A DNA stretch of 64,000 nucleotides, from assembly GCA_018350325.1 (NCBI GenBank), contig JAEVLN010000028.1, positions 620,001 to 684,000 of the forward strand. Reading direction: 5' to 3'. The notes below the pieces were generated by a model that was given only the letters and a program-made list of their open reading frames with translations, ran no database searches and had not been told where the DNA came from. Below, in pieces: positions 22,729 to 32,860 of this stretch (the stretch's first letter is position 1; each line of letters opens with the position of its first letter). The stretch is from Globodera rostochiensis (taxonomy: Eukaryota > Nematoda > Chromadorea > Rhabditida > Heteroderidae). Made by a program: the position numbers and the translations under genes.

Positions 22729-23850
22729 ACTCCGGGGGCCTGGTGCTCGTCTTCGGGTTAAGTTAACCCGGGCTAACGGCTAAACCCGGGTTTATTTAAC
22801 CCGGGTTAACGGACCAATAAAAATGGGGTGCTCGTCTTTAACCCGAGTTAACTTAACCCGGGTTTAGTCCCTTCTTCCCTTCAATTTTTACTCTTATTTG
22901 GGAAATTTTTTAATTATTTTAAAACAAAATCAAATAATTTGAAAATATGTTTAAAAAACTAAGATGATTTTAAAACTTTCTAAGTGAAACTTGAAACTTT
23001 TTAATAATTTTTTTTTTAATTTTTCGATCTTGTTTTATAAAGCTTTGCCGATTTTTAAAACTAAATCTGCTATGAATATAAATTAATAATAGAAATTATT
23101 TAAAAATTAAATTGATTTAATTTTTAGCACTAATTTATCGAAAATAAACCGTTAACCCCGCCTCGAGTTGGGGTTAAGAATCCTTAAGAAAAAATAAACC
23201 CGGGTTAGATGAGCACCCCAAAAGACGAGAAACCCGGGTTAATGCTCAGGAGCCCTTTGCTCGTCTTGGGGTTAAGGCGTTAACCCGGGTTAACGAGGGA
23301 AAAATTTCTTTGCTCGTCTTTGGGTTCTTAACCCGGCGGGTTAACGCTTAACCCGGGTTAAGGCTTCTTTAACCCGGGTTAACGAAACTTAACCCGGGTT
23401 AAGGCTTCTTTAACCCGGGTTAACGAAACTTAACCCGGGTTAAGGCTTCTTTAACCCGGGTTAACGAAACTTAACCCGGGTTTATTTGCATTTGCTTTGC
23501 CCATCTAACCCGGGTTTATTTTTTCTTAATGATTCTTCGATTTATTTTCGATAAATAAATGGTAAAATTGAATTAATTCATTTTTAAATGCATTTTTTTT
23601 ATTAATTTATATTCATAGCGGATTTTTAATTTAAAAATCGACAATTTGTAAAAAAAAAAATTTTTTTTTAAGTTTCTAGTTTCATATAGAAACTGAGTTT
23701 TAAAATCAGTTATTTAAACATATTTTCAAATTATTTTATTTTGTTTTGAAATAATTAAAAAATTTCCCAAATAATGCGAGTAAAAGGTTGAAGGGACGGA
23801 GGGAACAAACCTAACTTAACCCGAAGACGAGCAAAGGGCCCCAGAGTTTC
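22729..23850. repeat. 1.1-kb foldback element built of TTAACCCGGGTTAA
   Basis: The ends are inverted copies: the left carries GCTCGTCTTCGGGTTAA (22745-22761) and the right its reverse complement (23814-23833). The AT-rich inner arms (22880-23000 and 23690-23800, including TTTGGGAAATTTTTTAATTA) are also inverted. The centre, especially 23270-23480, is a run of AACCCGGGTTAA palindromes. The whole can fold into a long hairpin. No ORF or transposase; a non-autonomous foldback or MITE. Confidence 0.7.
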
Positions 23851-24394
23851 GCTTTCCAAAGCTAAAAATAAAATTGATTTTAGTTTGATCATCCGCTGAG
23901 CAATCGCAAGGGGCCCCGAATCCATTGCCAGGGAAACACATCGGTTCAGTGCCACACGGTTCGGTGCCAGCGATTGAAAGGCTTCTTAAGAGCTTTCGAT
24001 GGCATCTTCTTTGTTTGATTTGTTTGTAAAAAAGTTTAGACTTTCAATTTTAGAATAAGAATTATTTAGGGAAAAAGTCAGCGGTTCAATTCATTTTTTC
24101 AAAAGTTAAGTTAAAAGCATCTTTTATTGAAATTACTTTTTCACCAATTCTAAATTGTTTAGCTTTTGCTTAACAATATCTTTTGAAAGATTAGAGCTTT
24201 CGAATGGCATCTTGTTTGTTTGCTTTGGTTGAGTTTTAAAAAAGTTATAGATTTTCAAATTTTAGAATTTCTAAATTAATCGTAATTCCAAAATTAATCA
24301 ATTTCCAAAATTAACCGTAAATTCTTTTCAAGAATTGCCCAACGAACAAAATAATTTCATCAAGCGAAATTTCGACACCGGTTCCTCAAGTCTA

Positions 24395-24870
24395 TTAGCG
24401 GATGGCAAACGGGCACAGCTAACAATCCGGCACTGATCAGAAAGCGACACGAAACTGATTGGATTTATTTAAACGTTTTCAAGAGCACTGACTCTGTTAT
24501 GAGCTGTGATAAATTAAGGATTTTCTATCATCAATAAAAGAAAGAACAAAAATCAAAAGTCCATTTGAGCACATCTTTTTTATTTAAAATATTTATTTAT
24601 TTGAAATTATTTGTTTATGAATCATTTTACATTATTGTCTTCATCATTTTTTCCCATTAAATTCTTTTTATGTGAGAGGTTAAAAGATAGGTCAAATGTG
24701 CAATCACCCCTTTTAGCATTGAAAAACGCGGCCGCTTGGTGGAATGGCATGCCCGTTGGGGATTGTTTGTTATTCATCCATTTGATGGAAATTCTATTTT
24801 TGATTTGTGTGTGAGTGATCTGCTGCATAAATACCCGGTTTCACCTCACACAAATCAGTTTGTGGGGTGG
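24395..24870 (+). promoter_or_regulatory. conserved family promoter module, copy D
   Basis: Full-length copy. The upstream block includes GGCAAACGGGCACAGCTAAC and CATCAATAAAAGAAAGAAC. TGGCAT is at 24745-24750 and CATAAATACCCGG at 24826-24838, with CCTCACACAAATCAGTTT after it. The GGGGCGAAAACC/AAAATGTCGGG block follows at 24935-24970 and the TTCCAATTTAG acceptor ends at 25251. Confidence 0.75.
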
Positions 24871-25279
24871 GACATGAGTAATTTAACAATTTAAATTAAA
24901 GTTTAACCCCGAGGCTTCGGGGGCGGTATACCACGGTTCGGGGGCGAAAACCCCGACAAAAATGTCGGGCTCTGAACGAAACCCCCACCCTTAGTTTAAA
25001 TCCATATTCAATAATCCTTGAACTTGATCCCTTTTTATACCTTATTTTGGACTCTCCTTGAATTATTTCAAGGGCTAACTCTGGTACTTTTGCTTTTATG
25101 ACTACCCCCTCCCAAAAATTTTTTATTTTAAATTTTTGGGTTTAAGTTATGTTGAGCAACCTAGCCTTAATTTTAAATGTTCTAAATTAAAAACAAATCA
25201 TTTTGATTTTAATAATTTTTCTATTTTTAGAGGAATAAATTTCCAATTTAGATAGTCCAACTGCGAATTTCGACAACAA

Positions 25280-27156
25280 ATGGACGTCTCCATCTTTGGC
25301 CTGGTTGCTTTTGCCCTTCTCACCGCGCTTACCCTTTCCGGCCTCAGTTGGGGGGTCGACTCGGCCTCAGTTAGTTCCTTTTATTTGCTCTTTTCTATTC
25401 ACCTTTTAATTAGGCGCCCGAAGTGCTCACGCCATGCGAGAAAATGATGGCAAAATGTCGCGACAATTGGGGCGAATGCTTTCCCCGGGAGGGATACAAT
25501 GGAGACGCTTGTTGTCAACAGGGAGCTTCATTCAAATGCGGCGATGATGTAAGATTTTGTTTTATATATTTTAAAATTTATTTGAAAAACAGCAAAATCA
25601 ATATTTTATCTTATTCTGATCGATTGGTTCGAATAAAAGCACCAAAACTTTTAGATGACCGTAGACGAAAGAATCTCAAAAGACCCGGTCTACGTAAGTG
25701 AATTTTATGTTAACACTATAAAAGCTTTAACAAAAAATTAAAACTATTAAGGCAAAGTTGGTGAATTGTATGATTGCTGGTCATCCGGATATGGTAAAAA
25801 AGGGGGGAGGGGCGGAAGGGGCAATGTCAGTTCGTTCCATTTCGTGCTGGGTCGTTTCGTAAATTCGCCACATATATGTTATGAAATAGTTTTAGACATC
25901 ATAACTTTATTCACACCGCCCTAATCAGTTAAATCTTATACCATTGGAAAGCTCTTTATAAATAGAACCTATTTGTAAAACTTAAACAAAGTAGTAAATT
26001 CAAAATTTATAAAAGTTATGATCAGAAACCCACGATAAAACCCCCGATTTTTGGCAATTTCACATTATAACTTTTTTAATACTTATCAAAACGCTTCAAC
26101 TTTGCTGTATTGCTTTTTCTACTCATTTAGAGCTTTCCAATGGTATAAGGTTTAACTGATTTAGTGCGGTGTGAATAAAGTTATGATGTCTAAAACTACT
26201 TCATAAAATATATGTGGCAGATTTAGGAAACGCACTGGCGAATTTACGAAACACCTGTGGTGGCACTTTTTACGAAATGACCTAGCACCGTTCCATTTTA
26301 GCCAATTTGCGAAAAACCATTACGGACTAATTTTCCAAATAAAATATATTTTAATACCTAGATTTTGCTCCATTTATTTTTAGAGTATTTTAGGAAAAAC
26401 CGGGGCCGGGTTGACCTGGATTGTGAGCGCCGGAATTGAGGCCAGCATTTTGAACGGGAATCGGGATTAACAATGGAAAACATTTTCAAAATAAAGCCAG
26501 AACTTATTATTGTTTATATTTAGGAAAGCCTTAACAAATGCCTGCCTTGTCCAAATGTGTAAATGTTTTATAATGTATTTAATTTTGGTTGAATTTAATT
26601 AGAAACGCCCTTGTCATGGACTCGATGAAGAAGACAAGGCTTTCATGGAAGAATGTGTAAGTGTTTACAGCTTTTATTCTTAAAAAGAATTTTAAAATGA
26701 TTTAAACTAATCTTTTTTATGCAAAATTTAAAATATATTAAATTTCAATTTAGCCAAAGGTGCTCAAATGTTTGCAGCGAAAGCATTCGGACTTTGTAAA
26801 AGCTTTATTATTTATGAGATTCGAAATTCTTATCTAAAATTTCAGTCGATTTTCTAAAAATAAACTAAACAAAAATGTAACAAAAATTTTAAAATTTAGG
26901 ACGCACTGAAGAAATGCCTCCCCAAAGAGCCCTTCAGTAAGGAGGAATGCGTAAGTTTTACAATTATTATTTTATAAATATTTTTATGCATCCAATTTAT
27001 TCGTTGTTTCCTCCGTATTCTCAGTCAAAAGCAAGATAATAAAAATGATTTCAACCAAGTTTATAAAAATTGATTAAAAAAAGAGATTAACAAAAAATAA
27101 CAAATTTAATTAAGAATGCGCCGTTGCCTTCAATCGAGAATGCCACCGAAGCGTAA
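25280..27156 (+). CDS. gene D: secreted Cys-rich protein
   Basis: Nine exons: 25280-25369, 25414-25548, 25655-25693, 25752-25793, 26524-26556, 26603-26656, 26754-26795, 26900-26950, 27115-27156; about 175 aa. Same plan as gene C: signal peptide (VAFALLTALTLSGLSWG), Cys/Trp module (KCRDNWGECF, ACCQQG), MTVDE linker, Cys units, tail NAPLPSIENATEA with an N-glycosylation sequon NAT. Exon 5 differs: five bases are missing relative to C. Splicing two bases earlier (AAT|GTGTAA) would keep the frame with KCLPCPN. If the usual site is used the gene is frameshifted. Intron 4 carries a 448-bp MITE. The predicted product is close to full family length. Confidence 0.75.
25843..26290. mobile_element. MITE in intron 4 of gene D
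   Basis: A 448-bp element flanked by TTCCATTT on both sides (25835-25842 and 26291-26298). Termini are inverted (CGTGCTGGGTCGTTTCG and CGGTGCTAGGTCATTTCG), and long inner arms include TTTTAGACATCATAACTTTA and CCATTGGAAAGCTC. The matching introns of genes C and G read GTCAGTTCG..TTCATTTTAGC or similar without the insert, so this is an occupied site beside two empty ones. The 8-bp duplication suggests a hAT-type source. Confidence 0.8.
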
Positions 27157-28377
27157 AAGAAAGCGAAAATGAACGTTGTAATATCCAAAAAGAATTATTT
27201 ATCAAATTTTACTATTAAAAAAAATTCTAAAATTCGCCGTTGTTAAATATAATAAATATAAGCCTTTTGTGATTAATCCTTTATCTTTGGGTTTAATTAG
27301 TCTTAATTCTTATTCAAATTTAAACAAGTTATTACTAAAACTTTCTGAATACGCTTATAATTAGAGAAAGGACCGATCGAGATTCTCGATCGGACGAATT
27401 TTTTCGAGATCTTCGAGATACGAGATTTTTCGAGATTCTCGATCGTAATCTCGACCGAGTTTCGAGATTTCGATCGAGAATCTCGATCGAAAAAGTACCG
27501 AGATTCACAATCTTGGTTCAATTTTACTTTAATTTTAGGTGAAAAACTTTTTCCGATATTCCCCAACTAATAGCAAATTAAATCATTTTTAGCGGTTTTT
27601 GCACATGATGGAAAATTTCAAATGTTTTCTCGTAAACCCCGGTTAGCCGGGTGCGAAATCATTTGCGGGTTATAAACCGGTATGAACAACCCTATATTTT
27701 CATTTTGTGCCCTTATTTCGAATATCCGGTGCCGAGGGGTTGATTAATTGAAACAAACCCCGACTGTGTAAATTGTTTTTTCTATCTTTCGATTTACTTC
27801 AGGTAAAGAAAACAATGGAAATTGTTTACTCTTTGCTGCGAATTTACTTCAACATTAAAAATTTACCAAATAAATTTGAGAAAAATAATCGTATAGCTAA
27901 TTCTAATATTTACATAAAGAATTAGTTTTTTTAACCATCACTTATAGAATAGACAAATTTTTTTTTAGTAAAAGCGTAAGAATTTTTATTTATTTTTTTC
28001 TCTCGGCGACCCCTATTGGCATTGCCGATCACCTACAAAAAACCCTAATAAAAATGGCTAAAATTTTCAATTTCTCGAACAAGTAATTAACCATAGCAAC
28101 CCGTTAAAAATCCCGGTCCCTGACGGGCTCTATTCAAAACGCCAAATCCTTGCATTGTTGGCCAAAAAGTCTAGTTTTGTTCTATGACTTCATCCCAAAA
28201 AATTTTATTTAAATTTTAAGGGTTATAGTTAAGTTAAGAAACATAAATAAATGGCTTCTATTTTGACTAATTTTAAATGTTCTGAATTAAAACAAAAAAT
28301 TTAATTTTGATAATTTTGGGATTTTAGAAATATTCTATCAATTTTCAATTTAACACCAACCACAATTCCGGCAACAA
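27157..28377. other. gap between D and E; 5' outron-like region of E
   Basis: After gene D come the CGAGA repeat, a CCCCGGTTAGCCGGG foldback (27636-27650, again at 44570-44584) and AT-rich DNA. From about 28150, sequence resembling the leader of gene C returns (GCATTGTTGGCCAAA, then ATTTTCAATTTAACACC before the ATG). The TATA-bearing module itself is not present, so how E is transcribed is unclear. Confidence 0.45.
27372..27512. repeat. CGAGATTCTCGATCG palindromic repeat
   Basis: Run of GAGATTCTCGATCGA-type palindromes. Similar CGAGA blocks lie at 10150-10335, 10868-11034, 30238-30368 and 36945-37085. The last two carry TTCGAGACTTGAAATTTACC or its inverse at one end. It lies 3' of gene D and upstream of gene E, where the promoter module expected for E is missing. 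Confidence 0.55.
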
Positions 28378-29236
28378 ATGGACGTCTCCAAATTTGGCGT
28401 GGTCGCTTTTGCCATTCTCACCGCGCTTGCTCTTCCCGGCGTCATCCGGGGGGACGAAGGTGCTGTAATGTTTTTTCAAACAATTTTTATACTTAATAAA
28501 AATGAATCTTTGATTAATCTCTACTAACAAAAGTTGGGGAAATTCTCTTTATAAAATAGTAAAAATAAATTGTTCTTAAAGGCTTTTTAAAGTTCCAAAA
28601 AACTTTCAGATGATGATTGCTACCTTAAGATCCAACATCGTGATGGCACTCTGCCAAAAGAGCTTAAAGATTTTTTGGAGAGATTTTGGCCCGAAGCTCC
28701 AGATACTACCGATTGTCAAATAGGGGGTATTATTGGCCTATCGATTCCTAAAAGACAGTAATGTCAGACCTATCATTGTGTGGACGGTTGGAATTTTAAA
28801 TTTTAATTGAAGCATTTATAATTTGCACAAAATTTTAGTTAAAAAAATTAAAAGGGCCTAATTAAATGTAGAAATAATCTCTTTAGTTGGAGGGAGTTGA
28901 CAACCTCTCAGAATTGATGAATTTCTGACAAATTAACCAAAATTATTTAAAAAATTAACGTTTTTATGCATTAAAGGTTGGAAAAAATTAAATTAAATTT
29001 ATTTGATAAATTTTTGCGCAGGATATGGTAGAGACATATTCACCGTCAACTCATGTGCCAATTACGACAAATGCTTTAACAAAGAGTTGGACCCAATTTG
29101 TGCCAAAGAGGGTGGCAGTCCCGGCGAATGCCAATTTTGCACTACGGGCTTATGCAACAAAATTGTCACATTGGCTGTGGTGACTGCTCCGCCTCCTTCG
29201 TTTGTTCCACCGACAATATCAATTGAAGCTTCGTAG
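28378..29236 (+). CDS. gene E: family signal peptide joined to a different 8-Cys domain
   Basis: Three exons, joined in phase 1: 28378-28459, 28610-28726, 29022-29236, giving 137 aa. Exon 1 (MDVSKFGVVAFAILTALALP) is a clear paralogue of the signal exons of D and C. The mature part is unrelated: DDDCYLKIQHRDG, a helical LKDFLERFW stretch, then 8 Cys in all, ending KEGGSPGECQFCTTGLCN. The final C-x2-C-x4-CN resembles the closing motif of Ly6/three-finger folds, but spacing elsewhere is unusual, so that is inference. The frame in exon 2 was chosen because the alternative (GCT|GTAATG donor) gives an early stop and loses the cysteines. After the stop TAG the sequence matches 39812 onward, so the 3' end could differ. 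Confidence 0.7.
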
Positions 29237-29335
29237 GCATGCTCGTTCGTTGGATGATGGAGATGTGAGCGTTGAACGCGCTGAAGATGATGGATTTGAG
29301 AAGTACCAACAACCGACCACAGACCCCCCGATATC
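29237..29335 (+). repeat. acidic coding-like segment, copy 1 (SLDDGDVSVERAEDDGFEK)
   Basis: An open stretch encoding ARSLDDGDVSVERAEDDGFE and a following QQPTTDP. It is repeated nearly exactly at 39812-39910. In copy 2 it is preceded by a TTTTTAG acceptor; here the aligned TAG is the stop of gene E. It may be an exon of a duplicated gene. Downstream (29395-29440) lies the GGCGGCGCCTATCGGCACCG repeat and a C run. Confidence 0.4.
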
Positions 29336-30469
29336 CAAAAAAACAAATTCTTTCATTGTGCATGGTGAATCGCTTAACAAATTGAGTCAAATATTCAAAA
29401 TTTTCTCGGCGGCGCCTATCGGCACCGCCGACCCCCCCCCCCCCAGAAGTAAAGCAGAATTCACAAAAAAAACTCAATCGGCAAATACCGATTTTTTATA
29501 CAATTTTTATACAAAATAAAATTAAAAAAAAAAAGGTTTAAGAAAAATGCAATAAAAAATACTCCTTTAAAATCAATTTTTTTGTAAACAATTCATTGAG
29601 AAAAATGAAATAAAAACCAAATGCACACAATTAAAAATCGAACATTTTTCTCAAAAATGGCTTAACAAAAATGCAATAAAAAGCAAAAAATGTACACCTA
29701 AAATCGAATTTTTTTTTTTGAAGAAGCTCCCCCCCCCCCCCAAAATTCCTGCGTACGCTTTGACCGTAGCCGTATCAGATGAAGAAGAGTTATTACACAT
29801 GAAATTAAGTATCCAACTTGATTGAATTTGATTTAATTCGTTTATTTTATGCGTTTATTTACTTTTTGGCAAAAATTCCGTGAAATTTGAAAAATTTTAA
29901 TTAGTATTTTCAAAAATTGAAAATTATCCGGTATCCGGACGGATATCCGGCTATAAATTACTATCTGTTACCGGTATCCGGGTGTCGAGGAACCGGTGGA
30001 ACAGCTATCCGGGGGACCCGGATAATATCCGGTCTTGTCCAACCCTAGTTAAACAATTTTAAAAATTCTTTTTAACTTTTTCCAATTTAGAAACAAATAT
30101 TTTAGATGACAATTCACAAGCTTTTCATTCATTTTTTGTTGGACGAAATCAAAAAACATTAGGGGGATTTTGTTTTGCATTTCATTTATGGAGCGATTTT
30201 CTTAACAAATCTTGTTAAGTTTTTTTTTCTCGGTTGCCGAGTCGAGATCTCGGGGTTTTTGGGTTCTTTCTCGCCCTCGAGTCTCGAGGTCATTTCTCGG
30301 TCTCGGTTCTCGGTGTCTTCTCAGTCTCGGTCTTGGTTCTCGATTCTCGGTAAATTTCAAGTCTCGAACAGCTCTAACTCATATTATAGCGTGTTCAAAA
30401 ATATTTTTGATTAAAAACTTGTTAAATTTGAATAAGAATTATTTATGAACAAAAACTGTAAACACTTAC

Positions 30470-30659
30470 ACATTTTTCATCAATCACTTTGGCCTCATGA
30501 AACTCGTCCAAACACCGGATGACCAGCAAGCACTTATTCTCTGTGTCTAAATTTTTTAAACGTTTTTTTTGGATGCTTTGATAAAACTTTTACAGTTATT
30601 AGCATAAAATTGCACTTACTAAGACCTGGTCTTTTGAGGATTGCTTCTTGTGGGGGCAT
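30470..30659 (-). pseudogene. inverted family fragment with a fused exon 4/6
   Basis: Minus-strand exons at 30659-30620 (exon 3-like: MPPQEAILKRPG, 40 nt so phase is disturbed) and 30546-30470. The latter joins the end of exon 4 (GCTTGCTGGTCATCCGG) to exon 6-like sequence (CTCGATGA-type, here TTGGACGAGTTTCATGAG) in one 77-nt exon with an open frame ending on Cys and flanked by TTTAG and GTAAG. A plus-strand copy of this fused exon is at 35098-35183. Confidence 0.6.
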
Positions 30660-30930
30660 CTAAATGTTTTAAAAACATTGTATTCGACCGATCGATCTGC
30701 ATGGCGAAATAGGGCAATGTTTTTGATTTGCTAATTGTTTTATTTACTTAAATTTTAAAAAACAACGAGATCTTACAGCCCATATTATAAGCGTATTCAT
30801 AAGTCGTGCAGCAATACAATTTTAATTTTTAAAAATCATAAATGTTAATGACTTGGAAATTTTTACAGAATAAATTCACATAGCATAAAATTTGGCAAAT
30901 AAAAATTCATAAACATTCATTTTTGCTTCT

Positions 30931-31337
30931 TTAGGCTTCGGTGGCGTTTTCGATTGAAGGCAACGGCGCATTCTTAATTAAATTTTGTTAATTTCTTTTA
31001 TTAATCAATTTTTTTATCGAAAAAACTTGGTTGAAGTTATTTTATTATTTTGGAGCTTTAGCGGAGAATACAGGGGAAACAACAAATTGGATAGGCATAA
31101 AATATTTATAAAATAATAATTGTAAAACTTACACATTCCTCCTTACTGAAGGGCTCTTTGGGGAGGCATTCTTTAGTGCGTCCGTCCTAAATTTGATTTT
31201 AAATTTATTAAATTTTTTTTTCTCATTTTTCTTTAGTTTGTTTTTAGAAAAGCAATTGAAATTTTCATTAGAATTTAAAGTCTTATAAATAATAATACTT
31301 TTACAAAGTCTCGCTGCAAGCATTTGAGCACCTTTAG
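30931..31337 (-). pseudogene. inverted fragment: family exons 7-9
   Basis: Minus-strand exons 31337-31305 (LKVLKCLQRDF, three codons shorter than paralogues), 31186-31133 (ECLPKEPFSKEEC) and 30972-30931 (NAPLPSIENATEA and stop). Splice sites are intact. Similarity begins abruptly near 31415 in intron 6, and no signal exon or module exon is found upstream, so this is a 3' fragment left by rearrangement. It sits upstream of, and out of order with, the fragment at 30470-30659. Confidence 0.7.
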
Positions 31338-31999
31338 CTAAATTAAAATTTAATATATTTTAAATTTTGCATAAAAACGTTTAGTTTAAATCGTTTTTAA
31401 ATTCATTTTATGAACAAAAGCTACTTGGGAATTTTGCATTCGAGTCTGGCGCGGTTTCTGGCAAGTTTCGGGATTTCGGTACTCAAAAAAATTGGAAAAT
31501 CAATTTTTGAGATTTCAAAGTCCGGAGTTCCGGAATTTTTGGGTCTGGAATGCCGGTTTTCGGACATTTTTGGAAGCCGGAATTTTTTTTGGCATCCGGT
31601 TGCATCCCTCATATGTTGTCTCCCCCGAAGGGCTTTCTGCGTCCCCGACGGCCCAATTTCATGTGCTCTGCTATTGCTGAGGAAGAGGAGGATGTGAACT
31701 GTGGATGGGCTCGTACGTAATTTCATCCGTTCCCGATCGCCCCTGGGGGGATGTCTGTTATCCATTTATGTGTTTAGCCCCAAATTTGCTTTCGTTAATT
31801 ATCAAATAAAATCAAATATTAAATCAAAAATAGGTAATTAAATTTAATTTGTCTGTTTCCATTTTTACAATATGATCATCAATTCTAACCGATAATTGTT
31901 CATAAAGTAGCTAATCTTTTAAAGAATTCATTTGTTGTATTTAAAATAAAATTGTTTTTTTTTTGTATTTTAAATTATTTTATGAAATAATTCATTCAA
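31338..31999. repeat. repeat-rich stretch
   Basis: 31480-31620 is a foldback of the CCGGAATTTTTGGGTCTGG type ending GGCATCCGGTTGCATCCCTC, also seen near 18826-18960 and 40600-40700. From 31740 the sequence resembles 19540-19680, the far upstream flank of the gene C promoter. No gene supported. Confidence 0.45.
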
Positions 32000-32480
32000 A
32001 GAATATTAGCAGATGGCAACCGGGCATAGCAAGCAATCGGCAGTGAGCAGATGAGCAAAAATAAACTGATTGGAATATTTGAACATTTTCAAGAACACTG
32101 ACTCTGATCTTAGCTCTAACAAAATAAGAATTCTCTATCATCAATAAAAGAAAGAACAGAAATCAAAGTCTATTTGAGCACATCTTTTTCATTTAAAATA
32201 TTTATGTACTTGAAAAATTGTTGTTTTGACATTTATTTACACATTGGTTTCATCATTTTTTCTCATTAAATTCTTTTATGTGAGAGGTTAAAAGATAGGT
32301 CAAATGTACAATCACCACTTTTATGTAGCATTGGAAAAGCGGGGCCGACCGGTGGAATGGCATGCCCGTGGGGATTGTTTGTTATTCATCCATTTGATGG
32401 AAATATTTTTGATTTGTGTGTGAGTGATTTGCTGCATAAATACCCGGTTTCCCCTCACACAAAATCATTTTGCGGAGACT
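32000..32480 (+). promoter_or_regulatory. conserved family promoter module, copy F
   Basis: Contains GCAGATGGCAACCGGGCATA, CATCAATAAAAGAAAGAAC, TGGCAT at 32358-32363 and CATAAATACCCGG at 32435-32447 with CCCCTCACACAAAATCA. The CCGACCAAAAGTCGG block follows at 32562, and TTTCCAATTTAG ends at 32850, eleven bases before the ATG. Confidence 0.75.
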
Positions 32481-32860
32481 GGGGCGATTTAACAATTTAA
32501 ATTAGAGTTTAACCCCGAGGCTTCGGGGGCGGGTATGTCGCGGTTCGGGGGGCAAAAACCCTCCGACCAAAAGTCGGTGTCCAAACAAAACCCACCCTTA
32601 GTTTAAATCCAAATTCAATAATTTTAAAATTACCCCTTTTTCATCTCGGGCTCTCCTTAAATTATTTAAAAGCAAGCGCCCGGCAAAAATCAAAAACCGT
32701 TTACAGGTCCGGGATTAGCCAAAGTGACCCGGGATCCGTCAAATTCCCGTCCTCCATTTGCCTCATTTTAATGTTATGAATTAGAACAAAAAATTTTGAT
32801 TTTAATAAATTTCCATTTCTAAGAAAAATTTTCTCAAATTTCCAATTTAGATAATACAAA

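Noticed and set aside
23270..23480. Telomere-like repeat suggested by AACCCGGGTTAA units
   Set aside because: The unit is palindromic rather than a TTAGGC-type strand-asymmetric repeat, and it is embedded in a larger inverted repeat with defined ends.
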